A stretch of DNA of 64,000 bases, taken from Polydactylus sextarius. Lineage: Eukaryota > Chordata > Actinopteri > Polynemidae. Position numbers and translations under genes: made by a program. Shown here in pieces: positions 26,738-38,756 of this stretch. Under the pieces are notes generated by a model. It did not search any database, was not told where the DNA came from, and worked only from the letters and a program-made list of their open reading frames with translations. Positions within the stretch are counted from its first letter, which is position 1; every line of letters begins with the position of its first letter. The DNA is taken from assembly GCA_016801845.1 (NCBI GenBank), contig CM028927.1, positions 1,858,001 to 1,922,000 of the forward strand, in the 5' to 3' direction.

Positions 26738-28220
26738 ACTGTATATACATAATTCATAACATAATTCTTCATAGATGTTTCTTCATCTCAATCTTCATAC
26801 TTTCTTTTTACTTCTTACATCTCTGTATGATATTTTGATATTTTTGCAGCTTCTTAGGTTAATTTCTAGTAGCTATGTGAAAATAAAGGTAGTCAATACT
26901 TCATGTATCAGCTGCTCAGAGATCCTAATGGAATGAATTAATGAAATATTGAATTTTGAAGATTTTCTTAAGTTATTCTTTACTCGGTTTGAGTCTATGT
27001 TCTTATGGGCTCTGGAGAAGGCACATGGCCTGTGTTGTATGTTATTGAATATGTATGTACATCCTGTTCCCCTGATTAGGGCTGTTGCTGCTGGAACATG
27101 CTGCCTTTTTTATTATTGCTGAAGAGCAGCTGAAATTCCTTTTTATTCATTTAGTTGAATTTGAATTAGATTTACATTAGAGGAGCTGCAAATGTGCAGC
27201 ATGTGCAGTATGAGCCTACAAAGTGATTTAATAAAACAAATGAAAAGATTAGTTTGTTCTTTGTAATTTTGGTTTTATTTTAAAATCCTCACCATTAATT
27301 CTGCTGGTAAAAGCAGTTTTGTTGTTTAGTCACTGTGACTCTGACCTGAATGGCTCCACTCACAGCCATGGTGATGTACTTGGTGGTACACATGAAAAGT
27401 TTATGAAGCACATGTCGAACTTTCAGATGTTGTTTAAAGAAATAAACCAGCATTCAGGTCGGTGGTGGTCCAGTCATTTCCTTTGTAATGTCATAGTTTG
27501 TGGACACGTTTTTTTATATGCAAAATTACTCACATTTTTTAATGTTTCCACCAAATAAAGTGGTTCTGGGTATCTGTTTCACTTTGCTGAACTTGTCAAG
27601 TGCCGTGCTAGGTCAAGGTGTGTTCAGATTACATGTGAAGCACGTTTTTTGCAACACGCTGTGACTGCTGTTCAAATGTGGCTTCAAGTTTAGTTGTTTA
27701 ACTGTTTTGAGTATTTTGCGATCCACAAATATTCTCCCTGAACATCTAATGAGAGTTCTATTTCCTAAAAAACCAGCCGTGCTACCAAAACCACAACTGA
27801 CAGCTGGAATTCAGAAACAGATCCAGATGTTCCAGATCTCACCTGGCCATCTCTTTTTTTTTTTTTGTGTGTGTGTGTGTCTTTGGACAATGAAAGTTAT
27901 TCATCATAAAACTGTAAACTGTTGGGCTTTTGTTACTCCATAATACTGGCTGCGGCATTGATCCAAAAGAAATTCTATATTAGTCAGACCCTAATCATAT
28001 TACTCTGCAATTATACTTGATTTTTAATGAAATAAAGCTGTTTTTTTTTTTTTTTTGTTTTTTTAATCAAAACAATACACAGGTAAAGTTGTGAAATTGT
28101 TGCTCGTCTTATTCACAAACAGAATCAATGGACAGAGCTCAGCTGCTCATTAGAGTGAGATACATATTTCAGCAGCAGCAGCAGCAACAACCCTCATGAG
28201 GGAAGCAGAATGTACATACA

Positions 28221-28264
28221 TATTCAACATTATATATATATATATATATATATAATGTTGAATA
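28221..28264. repeat. 44-bp perfect palindrome with TA core
   Basis: TATTCAACATTA, a TA run and TAATGTTGAATA make a spacerless palindrome. The non-TA arms are perfectly complementary. Confidence 0.9.
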
Positions 28265-28734
28265 GGCCAAGCGGTTCCCCTGGAGCACATTAAGTCAAAC
28301 AAGGAAATCTTAAGGAAATCCTCAAAATTCAATATTTCATTCACTCATTCCATTTGGTTCTCTGAGAGCAGCGAGACACTGGCTTTGAATTAGTTTCATT
28401 TCTCACATAGCTTCACTAGTCAACATTGTTGCTCAATAGCAGCTGCGTTTTCATGTGATGAACAGCAACCGTAACAATCAACAAAAGGGGCCTCTGGATC
28501 GTAAGGTGCTGATTTACTGAGGCTGTTGTGTTGTGAACTAGAACATGACGCTCTTCACTATCCATTTGCAGCCAGAAGAGAGGACTCTCATCGAACTGGA
28601 GGGAAGCAGAAAAGAAAAGCAAACAGCAGGCACACTGTGCTTGTGTCAGTGATGCATGCTTAAATCACTTTCTTTTGAAAACTCGGTAATGAATCGGAGG
28701 TGGAGGGTGACTCTGGGTTCATAAACTGCTGCTG

Positions 28735-28744
28735 CAAAAAAACA

Positions 28745-28776
<32 letters not shown>

Positions 28777-28780
28777 AAAC
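28735..28780 (+). repeat. CAAAA pentanucleotide repeat
   Basis: A-rich tract with regular CAAAA units at its centre and longer A runs at the edges. Confidence 0.85.
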
Positions 28781-30173
28781 AGTTGTGGTTAGTTAATTCA
28801 CTGGAGCTGGTCGTGTGTTGCTGTGTTGCCAGGACAGTCAGCTCATTTGCTGCACTTTAGCTGCTAAGTGCACCTGCTGACTGATTGCAGAAAGCTGTTG
28901 GCGTTTATTTTGAGGGAAAAAAAAAAAAAAAAATAGCGCAGTAAGTTTGTGGTTGAAACACATTTTCAGTCACAGTCTTCCTCCACATCACAGCCTGAAT
29001 GTTTTGAGGACATTGCCTGGTGGTGGAAGGAAACTCTTGGCATGTTGCTAGGCGATGCATTAATATTAATGTTGCCTTTTTTCAAAACGTGTGCACTCTG
29101 TGCCCCACCCACCACCCACCACCCCCCCAGCTTAAAGATATCTCCATCTCACTGATACTTCTTTTATCCTCGTGGAAAACTCATATCAAAGGTTTTAATT
29201 ACATTCTGCAAATGTAATGCCACACAGCTTTGTTGAAAAATCACATTTGCCTTTTTAGTTTCCTGTTTGCAGCACTGATATGTTCAGCTCTGTCCCGGTG
29301 TAATTGAAAATGGACACGTGGTACGTCTTGGTGTGTTGCGTTTGAACCTGTGATTTTGTCTTCAGAGAGAAAAAAAGAGCTGGGATCTAATCTCCATCAC
29401 ATCTGATCCCGAACCAGCCTTCAAAAAAAAAAAAAGTCTCTTTCACAACATAACTTGCAAAGCTAAAACGCCATTACTACGCTGCATTATCTGTTTCCAT
29501 GTAAAATTATATGATGCAGTAAAAATAAATCTATAATAGAGTTTACTCTTTGACCCAACCTGTCCCCCGTTGGGCTTTTAGCCTGAAGTCTTTGTAGTAA
29601 CCTCTTAGCTGCCCTCTCCGCAAAAAAAAAAAAAAAAAAACATCTTCCTGGCACTGAAACACAGATGTTATCTATCTGATTAAATGCTCAAGGTTATGTC
29701 TTTAAATACATCAAAGTCTACCTCTTCCCAAAAAGAAGAAACGTGACAGCCAATATTTTTGTAAGGCTGCAGGTGCAAGCTCGAGTGTCCTTCCCATCGT
29801 TTTTTAAAATGAGCATAAAAGAGACTGTAGCTGTACCAGTCGTGTCTGTACAAGTAAATTCACGATGAAGATGCAGCCGACAGGTGTGATGAATAGAGCG
29901 AGAAGGTTCTCACCAAATTTTGTCAATGAAAAGAATAAAAAAACGTAAGATTCATGAAGGTTTGTTTACTAGGCCTGAAGCGTGTGTGTGCGTGTGACAC
30001 AAACACAAACATGTTATTGTTTTATCGGGTTTTAATGTTTATTTATTTATATTGCGAATTGGATATTTCACATACAAACACATTTGAAGTCACTTTTCAT
30101 GAACGTGATTCTATGATTTTAGAATATTAATATTACCATTACTATTAATAACAAATTGGAAAAAAAAAATGTC

Positions 30174-30215
30174 AAGGAATAGTCCAACTTTTTGGAAAAT
30201 AAACTCACTTCGCCT
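30174..30215 (+). repeat. Short fragment of a teleost MITE-like repeat
   Basis: The phrase aaggaatagtccaacttttt followed by ggaaaataaactcactt resembles the terminal segment of an abundant fish nonautonomous DNA element (GGAATAGTTCAACATTTTGGGAAATA-type). It is too short for firm assignment. Confidence 0.35.
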
Positions 30216-30891
30216 TTATTCATTATTTATTTATAATCATTTTATTTACAGTGAGATTAAGGTAAAAAAAAAAAAAGAAAGGTAAATAAAAAGATCAAGC
30301 GTTTAAAGAAAAATGATGTTTTTGCAATGATTCCTTACATATGGTTCAAAGATGTGACTGAGATGTGTATTGGAGGTAAAACATTTTGTTGTTTAACAAT
30401 AAATCATTGTTATTGTTCAAATTAAACATTTGCAGTAAACTTCTGGGAAATATTTCCATAAAAATAATTAACTATAATTAACTAAATGTAAGTATAAATT
30501 AAAAGACAACACTGAATAGATGAGTGAGTGAATGAACTGAGGCTGATCAACAGACATGACCTCATAAGCTGAAACCTGTGAAACTTATAGATCGACTAGA
30601 TATTTTCCTGGCTGTTGTTGACAGATGGTTAACATGACTTTGTATGATGAGCAGTGACTCTAGCGCTTATTAATGTGGAACAGTAACGATCATGGAAGAA
30701 CAACAAGTTTTGGTTCTTCTCTCTGATTTTTTGGTTCGTTGACAAAGTGTCTGGGTCTTATCAACACAAAAAGGTTTAGAATCACAGACACAGTTTCAGC
30801 TGGAAACACTTGTCTGTGATAATCTGTAGCACTGTCCTGTTCGAGTCCTGTATATATGACTCATGACTTTCTATATTTCTACTTTTTATAG

Positions 30892-31010
30892 AGATTGAAA
30901 AACTTCAGAAAGATGAAGGGAAAGAAGAGGAGAAGTTCATCGACGTCGTCATCAACAAGAACATGAAACTGGGCCAGAAAGTTTTAATACCAGTCAAGCA
31001 GTTTCCTAAA
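30892..31010 (+). CDS. khdrbs3: KHDRBS3 exon 2: end of QUA1 and start of KH domain
   Basis: The exon is 119 nt: two bases completing a split Glu codon, then 39 codons. It starts IEKLQKDEGKEEEKFIDVVI and continues NKNMKLGQKVLIPVKQFPK. The peptide corresponds to about residues 30-69 of the family, linking the QUA1 dimerisation helices to the first strand of the KH domain (KVLIPVKQFPK). The acceptor is a pyrimidine-rich tract ending in tatag; an AG dinucleotide two bases further on (30892-30893) forms an overlapping AGAG pair, but only the first preserves the frame expected from a 29-codon-plus-one-base exon 1. The donor is AAA|gtaagt, a strong consensus, in phase 0. The acidic and lysine-rich linker DEGKEEEK is the variable part; the rest is nearly identical to mammalian KHDRBS3 as I remember it. 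The N-terminal partner exon lies upstream of this window. Confidence 0.93.
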
Positions 31011-32934
31011 GTAAGTTCTATAGTCACCACCACCAGAGACGTTTCGCAAAAATGTGATGTGCTCAGATAGAGAATTTTAGATTGTGTTATTTATAGATAA
31101 TGAAGGCAACTACAGTTGCTCTGGTTTTGATTCAAATTCCTTACAACAGCCACTTGACACTTTTTGTTGATGCTTCATGTTATTAGATGTAACATATCTG
31201 GTAGACGGCACACAGGCGGGTGTCATCTGACAGAACTGGGGTAGAACTATATTAGGGATGTTACCACCTGTCTGAAGAATTGTTTAAGCTTTTGAAATTT
31301 TACAACTGTAAATTTTACACACACACACACGCATGCACACACTTCTCCATTACACTGACCTTGGTCAATGACGCTTTGATGTCCTGGTTTATTAATTTGT
31401 CAATGAATATTTATGAATATCAGATTCAAAGGAATTTTGTCACGGTGGTTTTCGTTTTCCTGAGCGTGAAGTGGATTTCTTCTGATGCCTACTAGCTCCA
31501 TGTGCTCGTAGGTCTTTTTCAAGTTCTCCGAATCTTTTCCCTCATAAAAATGAGTAGCTTGTGAGGTGAAAGTGTGTTCACATTGCGGCACATAAGTCAC
31601 ATGTGTAGAGTTGCGGACAGCATGCGATGACCTCCATTTGAAGTAGTTTTGAGCGATAACGCAATTGCCACGTTTGAGAGCACTCCAGCCTCCGCCGCCA
31701 CCAGGAGCCTTCACCGGCAGCAGCGTTTATTGGTGCCGCAGCGCTCGGTGCATGACAGGGATTTCCCGCTGGGAGCACGATGGGGAGGCTGATGTAAAAG
31801 TGAGAGGACCGCTTTCGGACGAGGACATCACTCAAGTTTTCACCTCAGTCCTCCGGGGGGGAAGGACAGTGGTAACCTGCAGAACACAGCTAGAGAGGAC
31901 AGGAGGAGGAGACAGCACTGAACTTCTATCTGAACCAAGAATACTCAAGACGCATTTAGATTTTGTTTCTCTAATGTCTGATCAGAACCGCCAGAGTTGT
32001 ACCATATGGAAATCTACGTGAAAATAATACGGTCAGGTTGTATCAATAATACACACCATCATTTCATTTACCACTTCATTATGGCAGTTAGGATCCATCC
32101 TAGGGCCCTAATAGCTTTTTGAAATATGATAATAATACTATATTATATATATATAGACTTTTGGAAATATTTAATACTAAAACTAGATCAGTTTAATACT
32201 TTAACTAGTCATTGTGATGCTCTTTGTATTTCACTTTCTCTACAGCCCCAAGTCTAACATCAGGATGCTAATATGCATTTGTTAATTAGTAGTAAACACA
32301 ACACTAAAGTACATCTGTGGCTGATGGCGATGCCAGTAAGTTTCAAACTGTTATCCTAAAACCAAAGTAGTGGACAAATGATATCAGTCCAGAGATCACC
32401 AACGTTATTCCAGTACTATGAAGGACTATCAGGCACGGAGGAAACATGAGTGGAGGGAGATTTTTTTTAAATTTAACATTGCATTTCAAGATTAAAGTCA
32501 AACTCGGATCAAACCAGTGTTAGTGAGTGGAAGTGTTGCATTGCACAGATTTGTCAGATGTTGTTGTTCTTTCTCTTTTACCCACAAACACAGCGTTGTA
32601 ACCAGTGTCACAAACAGAGCAGAGGTGGATGCATCGGTGCAAACAGAACCAGCTGCTAATAAACAGATGTGGAGGTTTCCATAGTTACATCTGCAGCACA
32701 CACAAGACATGTTGTATCACAGAAACTATAAGACCATTGATTAACTACTGCACCAGAAGTCCCATTGTGCTCATGGATTCATATGATTAGCTGAAGCCGT
32801 ACAGCTCTGACACCAGTGGTTGATGGTGATGGTTTTAATCTTGAAACCTAAAATGAAGGCACAGAATACAAATATTTTGACTTGATTCTCAAAATGCAAA
32901 AATAATTAAAAAAAAAAAAAATCATGTTGGTCTG

Positions 32935-33045
32935 ATGGTTTTTTTTATTGTTCCTGTCACTCAGTTCACTCTGAGAGATCAACTTGAATCCACTAAATAG
33001 TTGTGGAGATATTTGTATGGAACAAATCTACACACAGATCATCAT
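32935..33045 (-). repeat. Degenerate teleost interspersed repeat, minus strand
   Basis: The segment aatccactaaatagttgtgg, followed by agatatttgtatggaacaaa, reads as the reverse complement of the fish repeat containing AATATCTCAACAACTATTGGATGGATT. Related plus-strand pieces are at 43270-43545 and 53090-53330. It is strongly diverged. Confidence 0.35.
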
Positions 33046-36000
33046 ATATACATTCATCCTTTGTTGGACTGCTGTTTACATAGGGAGATAACTTTAAAAT
33101 TTTCAGTGTGTCACTTATGAAAACAACCACAGATATAAAAAATGTTCATATTGATGTTAATTACCAGCTGGTTTTTTGGGAGTTTCAGTTGGATTTCAGT
33201 GCATAGTCAAACTCTTTAGAGTGAGAGTCGTTAATGAATGGTCACTTACTTTTACTGAAATCTGGAAATAAATAATCTGAGGAAAATCCTGATGAGCTCA
33301 GAGTGTATATGTAAATGTAGGTAGTGTCATGTGAAAGCTGATCTGAGTGTCCCTGGTTCACAGCTAAACAGATTTGCTTTGACAGCTTTGATAAGTCGAG
33401 CCACTAATACGCTGTTTAGAGCTCCAACAAGCCACCGAAGGAAGACAAATTCAATTTGTTCTGTCTGACAGGTAGCAATGGCAAGAGTGATCGGTTTGAC
33501 TCGAATGGGTTTTTCCTCTGAGCTGCAGGCATCACCTTTTGGCTTCTGGCATTGAACTGGCACAGCCATTTTCCAAATAGCCACTTAGGAGCACGTGAAG
33601 AGAGGTTAAATCCATCCTGCACAAGCACGGCTTTTTATCAAAATGAAGCGAGTAAGGACACAAGCAGAAAGTTCCACACTGCTGATCCTCTGTGATGAAA
33701 TACAGCCGTGATTTTTAAAACCCACCACTGATGAATTTCTATACTACATAAGATATTGACAAGAGTGCTGATATAATAGTGCTGCCTGGTGCAGTTGTGT
33801 TGTGTAATGGATACATAGACACTTAAATAAACTATAGAAGAGGCTCTTTCTTTTATTAAAATTATTTATGTCTAATAGATACTGACCTAAACATTTTTTT
33901 TCCTGTTTTGAAAAAGACACTCGACTGAAAGCTTGCCTCCAGATAAAGGCCGAGTATAAGATTTAAAGTCACCATTTGAGTGATATGACACACACGGTCA
34001 CACCTACTCAGGAACTAAAAATACCCCACCTCAAACAAGGATACACCATCAGCGCTCATGTGTACAATTGTTGGATCCATCCCCCGTCTCACAAAGCATC
34101 CTTTGGCAGAAAGCACTGCAGGCCATTAGCGAGGCGTAAGGAGTCCCACTGGTTTATTTCCAGTTCAGACTGTGGCTTTTCTCTGCGCTGGGAGCAGTGA
34201 TTTATCCTTCTGCTGTCGTTCCTGTCCTGCTGTCCTCAGCACAATCACGGCACTGGCTCTCTGTGAGCACACCTTTCGCCACGATCGCAGTAATACATTC
34301 AGCACATGATGAAAAGATTTCAGATACCCCACCCACCCAACCCCCCACCTCACCCTCACTCTTCCACCCCCTTCAAGTTAAGTGTGATTAATCATAGATT
34401 CTTTTTCCTCCGGTTTCTGCTGTTTTTCTCATCATCTACGGGACTTTTTTTTTTTTTTTTTTTATCTAAACCAGGATATGGCTGCAACAATTCAAATCCT
34501 GTTTTTGTTCCATTTCAGTCATCACCTCATTTTATTTTATATTTAATTTGTATCTTTTTATTTTCCCCTCGCATCTATCGCCATAGTAGCACAGCAGGCA
34601 GCAACCTGTGATTAAACACATCAGCTTTTATTCTGGTGATTACAGACAGCAGCAGCACAATCCTCTCACCCGGTCTAACGACATGAACCAGCGCAGGAGC
34701 ACAGGCAGGTTTTTGTAAGTCACATAATCCCCCCAGTGATAACTAAAGCATTAGCAAAACACCAAAAGCATCAATCACAGTCGGATTTTGATATCTGATA
34801 AACCGCAGGGATTACAGCTATGTGCTCAGTATGATTCACAGATTTGGATTGTCCATATGATCAGATGTGCGTGTACTCCTCTATAAATAACGTGCTTATA
34901 TGTTTAAATGTCCAGATTAAAACTTCTATCTAACATTTATAGGCATTAGTCAAATAAATATAAAGCAAATCCCCACAATCTCTTTTTAAATAGTCAAGAA
35001 CTGAAAATAGTGTTGAAGAAATACCATTATATCCACAACACTATATTATATATCATAGAATCTCAAGTGGTTCCAACCAGGGTGTGTTTATTATAAGAAC
35101 AAGTTGCATAAATGTGTTGATATCCAGATTAACTAGTGATTGTACAGGGACCAGGTGACCTCTATTAGCCTTCTGTTTGTCCTCTCTGTGCAAACACTTC
35201 AGTGTTTTAATACCAAAATGTTACATGGTCTGAATTTAGGAATCAGCCGTAACAATGAAGGTTCAGATCAGATTTAACACTGGACATAAACTCAAGATCC
35301 AACCATGTCCGTCAGCTGGAAGCGATGTCTACATAACCTCTGACAGCAGATTAATTCACAGAGAAATGCAATGTTACCTGAAATATTCAATATTTTTTAT
35401 TCAAAATCCAGGTTTACTACAAAAATCAGCACAGTCTCCAGGCACAAATGATGCCATATTGATTTTATTCAAATTTAACTGCAACTACAATTGTTTCATA
35501 ACATTGGAGCCTCGACCCGACCTGAACCTGGATTCTCTTTAACATAATGCAAAAATACTAGATCAGCGAACACCAGCTGGTTAAGGCCCTGAAGCTATAG
35601 TAGTAAAGTATCATTTACCATGTTCTCAAACACAATTATAATTAGTTAACTTACTACAAACCAACCAGGCTTCTTGTGGATCTGAGGTCCTTGGACATGC
35701 CCTCATGTTTTTAGCAGCATTTACTAACATTTTTAGCTGAAATCTTTATTGAAGGCATAACTAAGTTCTCTGGTGAGATGCAGCTGTCTCAGCCTCTGAG
35801 CTATAGATACACATCAGATTCGATTTAATCAAGCATTAATATGTCTCATTATACCAACAGCATCACTAAGGCATAGGCTTAAACAACTGATGTGGCTTCA
35901 AATTACAGTAAGACATTTTCAGAGGATGAGTTAATAGAAAAAGTGCTCTGCTAATGAACATTACATTTTGGAAAAACTTGCCCTCGGGTCAGTAATTGGA

Positions 36001-37508
36001 TTAATTCCCACTGTTTACACAACCTGACATAATTAAATTCTGAAATTAATAAAATAATCTGTAATTAAACAGTACATTTTCATTGGCTTAGTTACTTCAG
36101 GTGTCCTGGCTGATCAGTTGGTTAATACGGAGTCAGATTTTAATTTTGTCTCTGAATCCACCGAAACTGAACTGAAAACTCTGTCAGCTCATGTCAACAT
36201 TAAGCTTCCGGTTGTTGCTTTGTGTTCACTGCCTGATGCCACTGCACACACAGCTGATAAGGCTCTTAAACTATAATATTGAAAGCAACACAGCAACACT
36301 TTGCTTTTGATCTGAACAACAAGCTCTTCTCCTTGTTCGAGCATTTTTTTTCCATCGACACTGGGGAAGACTGAGACATCCACACAAACATCCTGCGGAC
36401 ACAGCGTCCGATTCTCAACCTGTCAGAAGGAACGGGCACACAAAAGCTGTAGTAACATGGAGGGATGTTGGCCGTGTGATCCGGCTCTGCAAATCATTGT
36501 TCAAGAGACAGCACAGCTCAGTGATCAAGGCTCTACCCAGGTGGAAATGATGGATGCTCAGGACATCGGTTAAACTCAGCACATTTAAAACATTTCCTGA
36601 CACCTTCTGCTCACAGCAGCACCACCACTGTTTCCTTTGATGGTGCGTTTATAAACCTGAATACATTAGAGACAGGATGCATTGTGTTTGCTTAGACAAC
36701 TTTAAATTGATTTTTCCTGGAACAACAATTCATGTCTTATTCAATATACTTGGAGTTATTGAGTGTGCAGGTATCGCAACATTTCAAGCCATGTAAAAAG
36801 CTTATGAATGGAGATAATGTTGGCATTAGTTCACTGTAGGGTGACGTCAGACTTGTCTTAAATAATCATCAGTCCAAGGTCAGAGCTTTGTAGGGGCCAC
36901 TTATTCCCATTTGCAAGTGCAGGGTTGGAATTAGCACAGTGGGAATAGTATTTACTGTGAGACTGTGATATGTATGACTGTATATATGTATGATCACATG
37001 CAGGCATAGGAGACTGTGTAATTGTAAAACATAATAAAACTGAGAGCTCCTGGAGTTTAGTCTTAAAAAAGGCATACAAAAAAAAAAAAAAAAACACAGC
37101 ATCAGTCAGTTACTGCATTAGAACGAATCACTAAAGCTCACCTCTCAAATCCCTCACCCAGGAATTGGCAGGAGGTTCCTAATAAGCACTCGCTTTCTGA
37201 ACAAAAGGCAGGAGAGATATAGGTGAGGTGTGGAACAAAACTGCCTGTTTTTTTTTTTTTTACCTCCTGCTCACTAATTGATGACCTAGATAGTTGAGGG
37301 AGACAGCTGTATAACTCACAGTTGAAAGAAAACACAGAGAGGAAGAGAGAAGCATCGCTCTCCTTTTGTATCTCTGACCATCCCCAGCTGCTGGTGGGAT
37401 TGTGTTCAGTTCGTGTTAAGGTTGTACGACTTTGATATGTTTCTGCTCTCAACACACATCAAAACAGTTATGGATAACATTTGTGTTTTAGTGGTATGAC
37501 CATGACCT

Positions 37509-37783
37509 ATATATTATATTATATTATATTATATTATATTATATTATATTATATTATATTATATTATATTATATTATATTATATTATATTATATTATATT
37601 ATATTATATTATATTATATTATATTATATATATTATATTATTATATATATTATATTATATATCATATTATATTATATTATATTATATTATATTATATTAT
37701 ATTATATCATATTACTGGTTTATTACTGGTTTATTACTGGTTTATTACTGGTTTATTACTGGTTTATTACTGGTTAACTGGTT
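37509..37783 (+). repeat. ATATT satellite joined to an 11-bp minisatellite
   Basis: About 200 bp of ATATT pentamers with a slightly disturbed section near 37627-37665 is followed directly by six copies of TTTATTACTGG (ACTGG at 37714, 37725, 37736, 37747, 37758, 37769) and a degenerate partial copy. The long YII-rich open frame here is an artefact of this array. Confidence 0.95.
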
Positions 37784-38639
37784 AGTTATTCTAAAGTTTA
37801 CCACTACTTTTTTTTTTTCGACTGTTGACTGAGATTTTGAGGGAGATTTCTCTCTGAACATCTCTGAAAATGACATCACAATGTAACACAACCGAAATAC
37901 CGTCTCTCCTAAAAAACACGGTCAATGGTTCAAATCAGGAAACAGACTAAATAATAAATATAAAGAGCCTTTGCATTTACTTTCTCAGTGCAGCTGCTTT
38001 GATGGAGTTTGATGGATAGGTAATGTGACAAATGTCTGTACAAGGACGTGATGAGGACACTGTTGACAGTCAACCGTTTCACCCAGTTTCACTTTGATTT
38101 ACAGCTAAAAAAAAAAGGTTGATCAGGGTTGATATATTCATGAGACTCACCTTCTTTGTTACTGTATCTGCTCTGTAGCTGAGCTTTAGTAAAATCAGAT
38201 GTTTTGGCCTCTGTTCATATCTGTAGATGTGATGGACCAACATTATTCATGTGTATTATACTGTAATTGGTAATTTATGTCATTTGTGTAATTGATTCTA
38301 CCCTTTACTTTAATTAATACTAATGTTGTTTTTATCTATTGATGTATTGATATGATATTGACTTGACTTACTTTCAATTATTGTGACTATGATTGTGAAT
38401 TATTATGATTATACTTTTGGTGATTTTGATGCAAACATTATGCAGTCATTTTTGGCAGAATGTAAAAACAAAGCATGAAAGTGGGACAAGATTTCTCATG
38501 ACATGAAACAAGAACAATAAGTTTTCATTATCTCGGTCCTCTTTCGTTAGTCACTTATGATGGTCATAAGAAATTTCTTTAGCTCTTTATCTCACACTCA
38601 CAGGTTGTGATTGATCCGTGCTCTCGTTCTGTGTTGCAG

Positions 38640-38756
38640 TTTAACTTTGTGGGCAAACTCCTCGGGCCACGTGGGAACTCGTTAAAGAGACTACAGGAGG
38701 ACACTCTCACAAAGATGTCAATTCTTGGGAAAGGATCCATGAGAGACAAAGAAAAG
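38640..38756 (+). CDS. khdrbs3: KHDRBS3 exon 3: KH domain core with GPRG loop
   Basis: The exon is 117 nt (39 codons, phase 0 at both ends). It encodes FNFVGKLLGPRGNSLKRLQE followed by DTLTKMSILGKGSMRDKEK. This is the RNA-binding heart of the KH fold: FNFVGKLLGPRGNS is the helix-loop containing the GXXG motif (GPRG), which contacts RNA, and MSILGKGSMRDK is the following strand and variable loop. The acceptor ends gtgttgcag after a pyrimidine tract; the donor is AAG|gtaaca, weaker than the neighbours. Small differences from the mammalian sequence as I recall it are EDT for EET and RDKEK for RDKAK. Because the exon is symmetric, skipping it would keep frame but delete the GXXG loop, predicting a protein unable to bind RNA normally. 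TLTK favours KHDRBS3 over KHDRBS2 (TGAK). Confidence 0.95.

Larger units (their letters stand above)
20001..30891 (+). other. Intron 1, last part (noncoding, up to exon 2 acceptor)
   Basis: No gene was recognised. Contents include a TG microsatellite (26711-26737), a 44-bp perfect palindrome with a TA core (28221-28264), a CAAAA repeat (28735-28780), A homopolymers (24961-24981, 29623-29640), and a short piece of a teleost MITE-like repeat at about 30174-30215. Balanced, non-repetitive blocks at about 20560-20720 and 23390-23720 look like candidate regulatory sequence, unverified. The last 30 bases form a T-rich pyrimidine tract ending in the exon 2 acceptor. Confidence 0.7.
31011..38639 (+). 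other. khdrbs3: Intron 2 (7.6 kb)
   Basis: This GT-AG intron separates the exons encoding the first KH strand and the GPRG loop. It holds a GC- and CpG-rich patch at about 31570-31930, a degenerate teleost repeat on the minus strand near 32935-33045, T tracts (34446-34463), a long ATATT satellite with an adjoining 11-bp minisatellite (37509-37783), and otherwise unremarkable AT-rich sequence. The open frames inside it (for example 31665-32021) have no recognised homology and no flanking splice logic. Confidence 0.8.

Noticed and set aside
1..30891. Search for KHDRBS3 exon 1 or a promoter within the window
   Set aside because: No sequence able to encode the family N-terminus and no CpG-rich promoter-like block near a suitable donor was found; exon 1 is inferred upstream.
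31665..32021. 118-codon open frame in the GC-rich patch of intron 2, considered as an extra exon
   Set aside because: KHDRBS3 reads directly from QFPK to FNFVGK between exons 2 and 3, so no exon is missing; no homology recognised.
37509..37713. ATATT array considered as a binding platform for KHDRBS3 itself
   Set aside because: The sense strand lacks the UAAA/UUAA core preferred by the family (no TAA triplet in the ATATT unit).
37481..37777. 98-codon YII-rich open frame
   Set aside because: Pure translation of the ATATT satellite and TTTATTACTGG minisatellite.
37711..37783. Regular direct repeats considered as CRISPR-like
   Set aside because: Contiguous 11-bp tandem units without unique spacers in a eukaryotic intron; a minisatellite.
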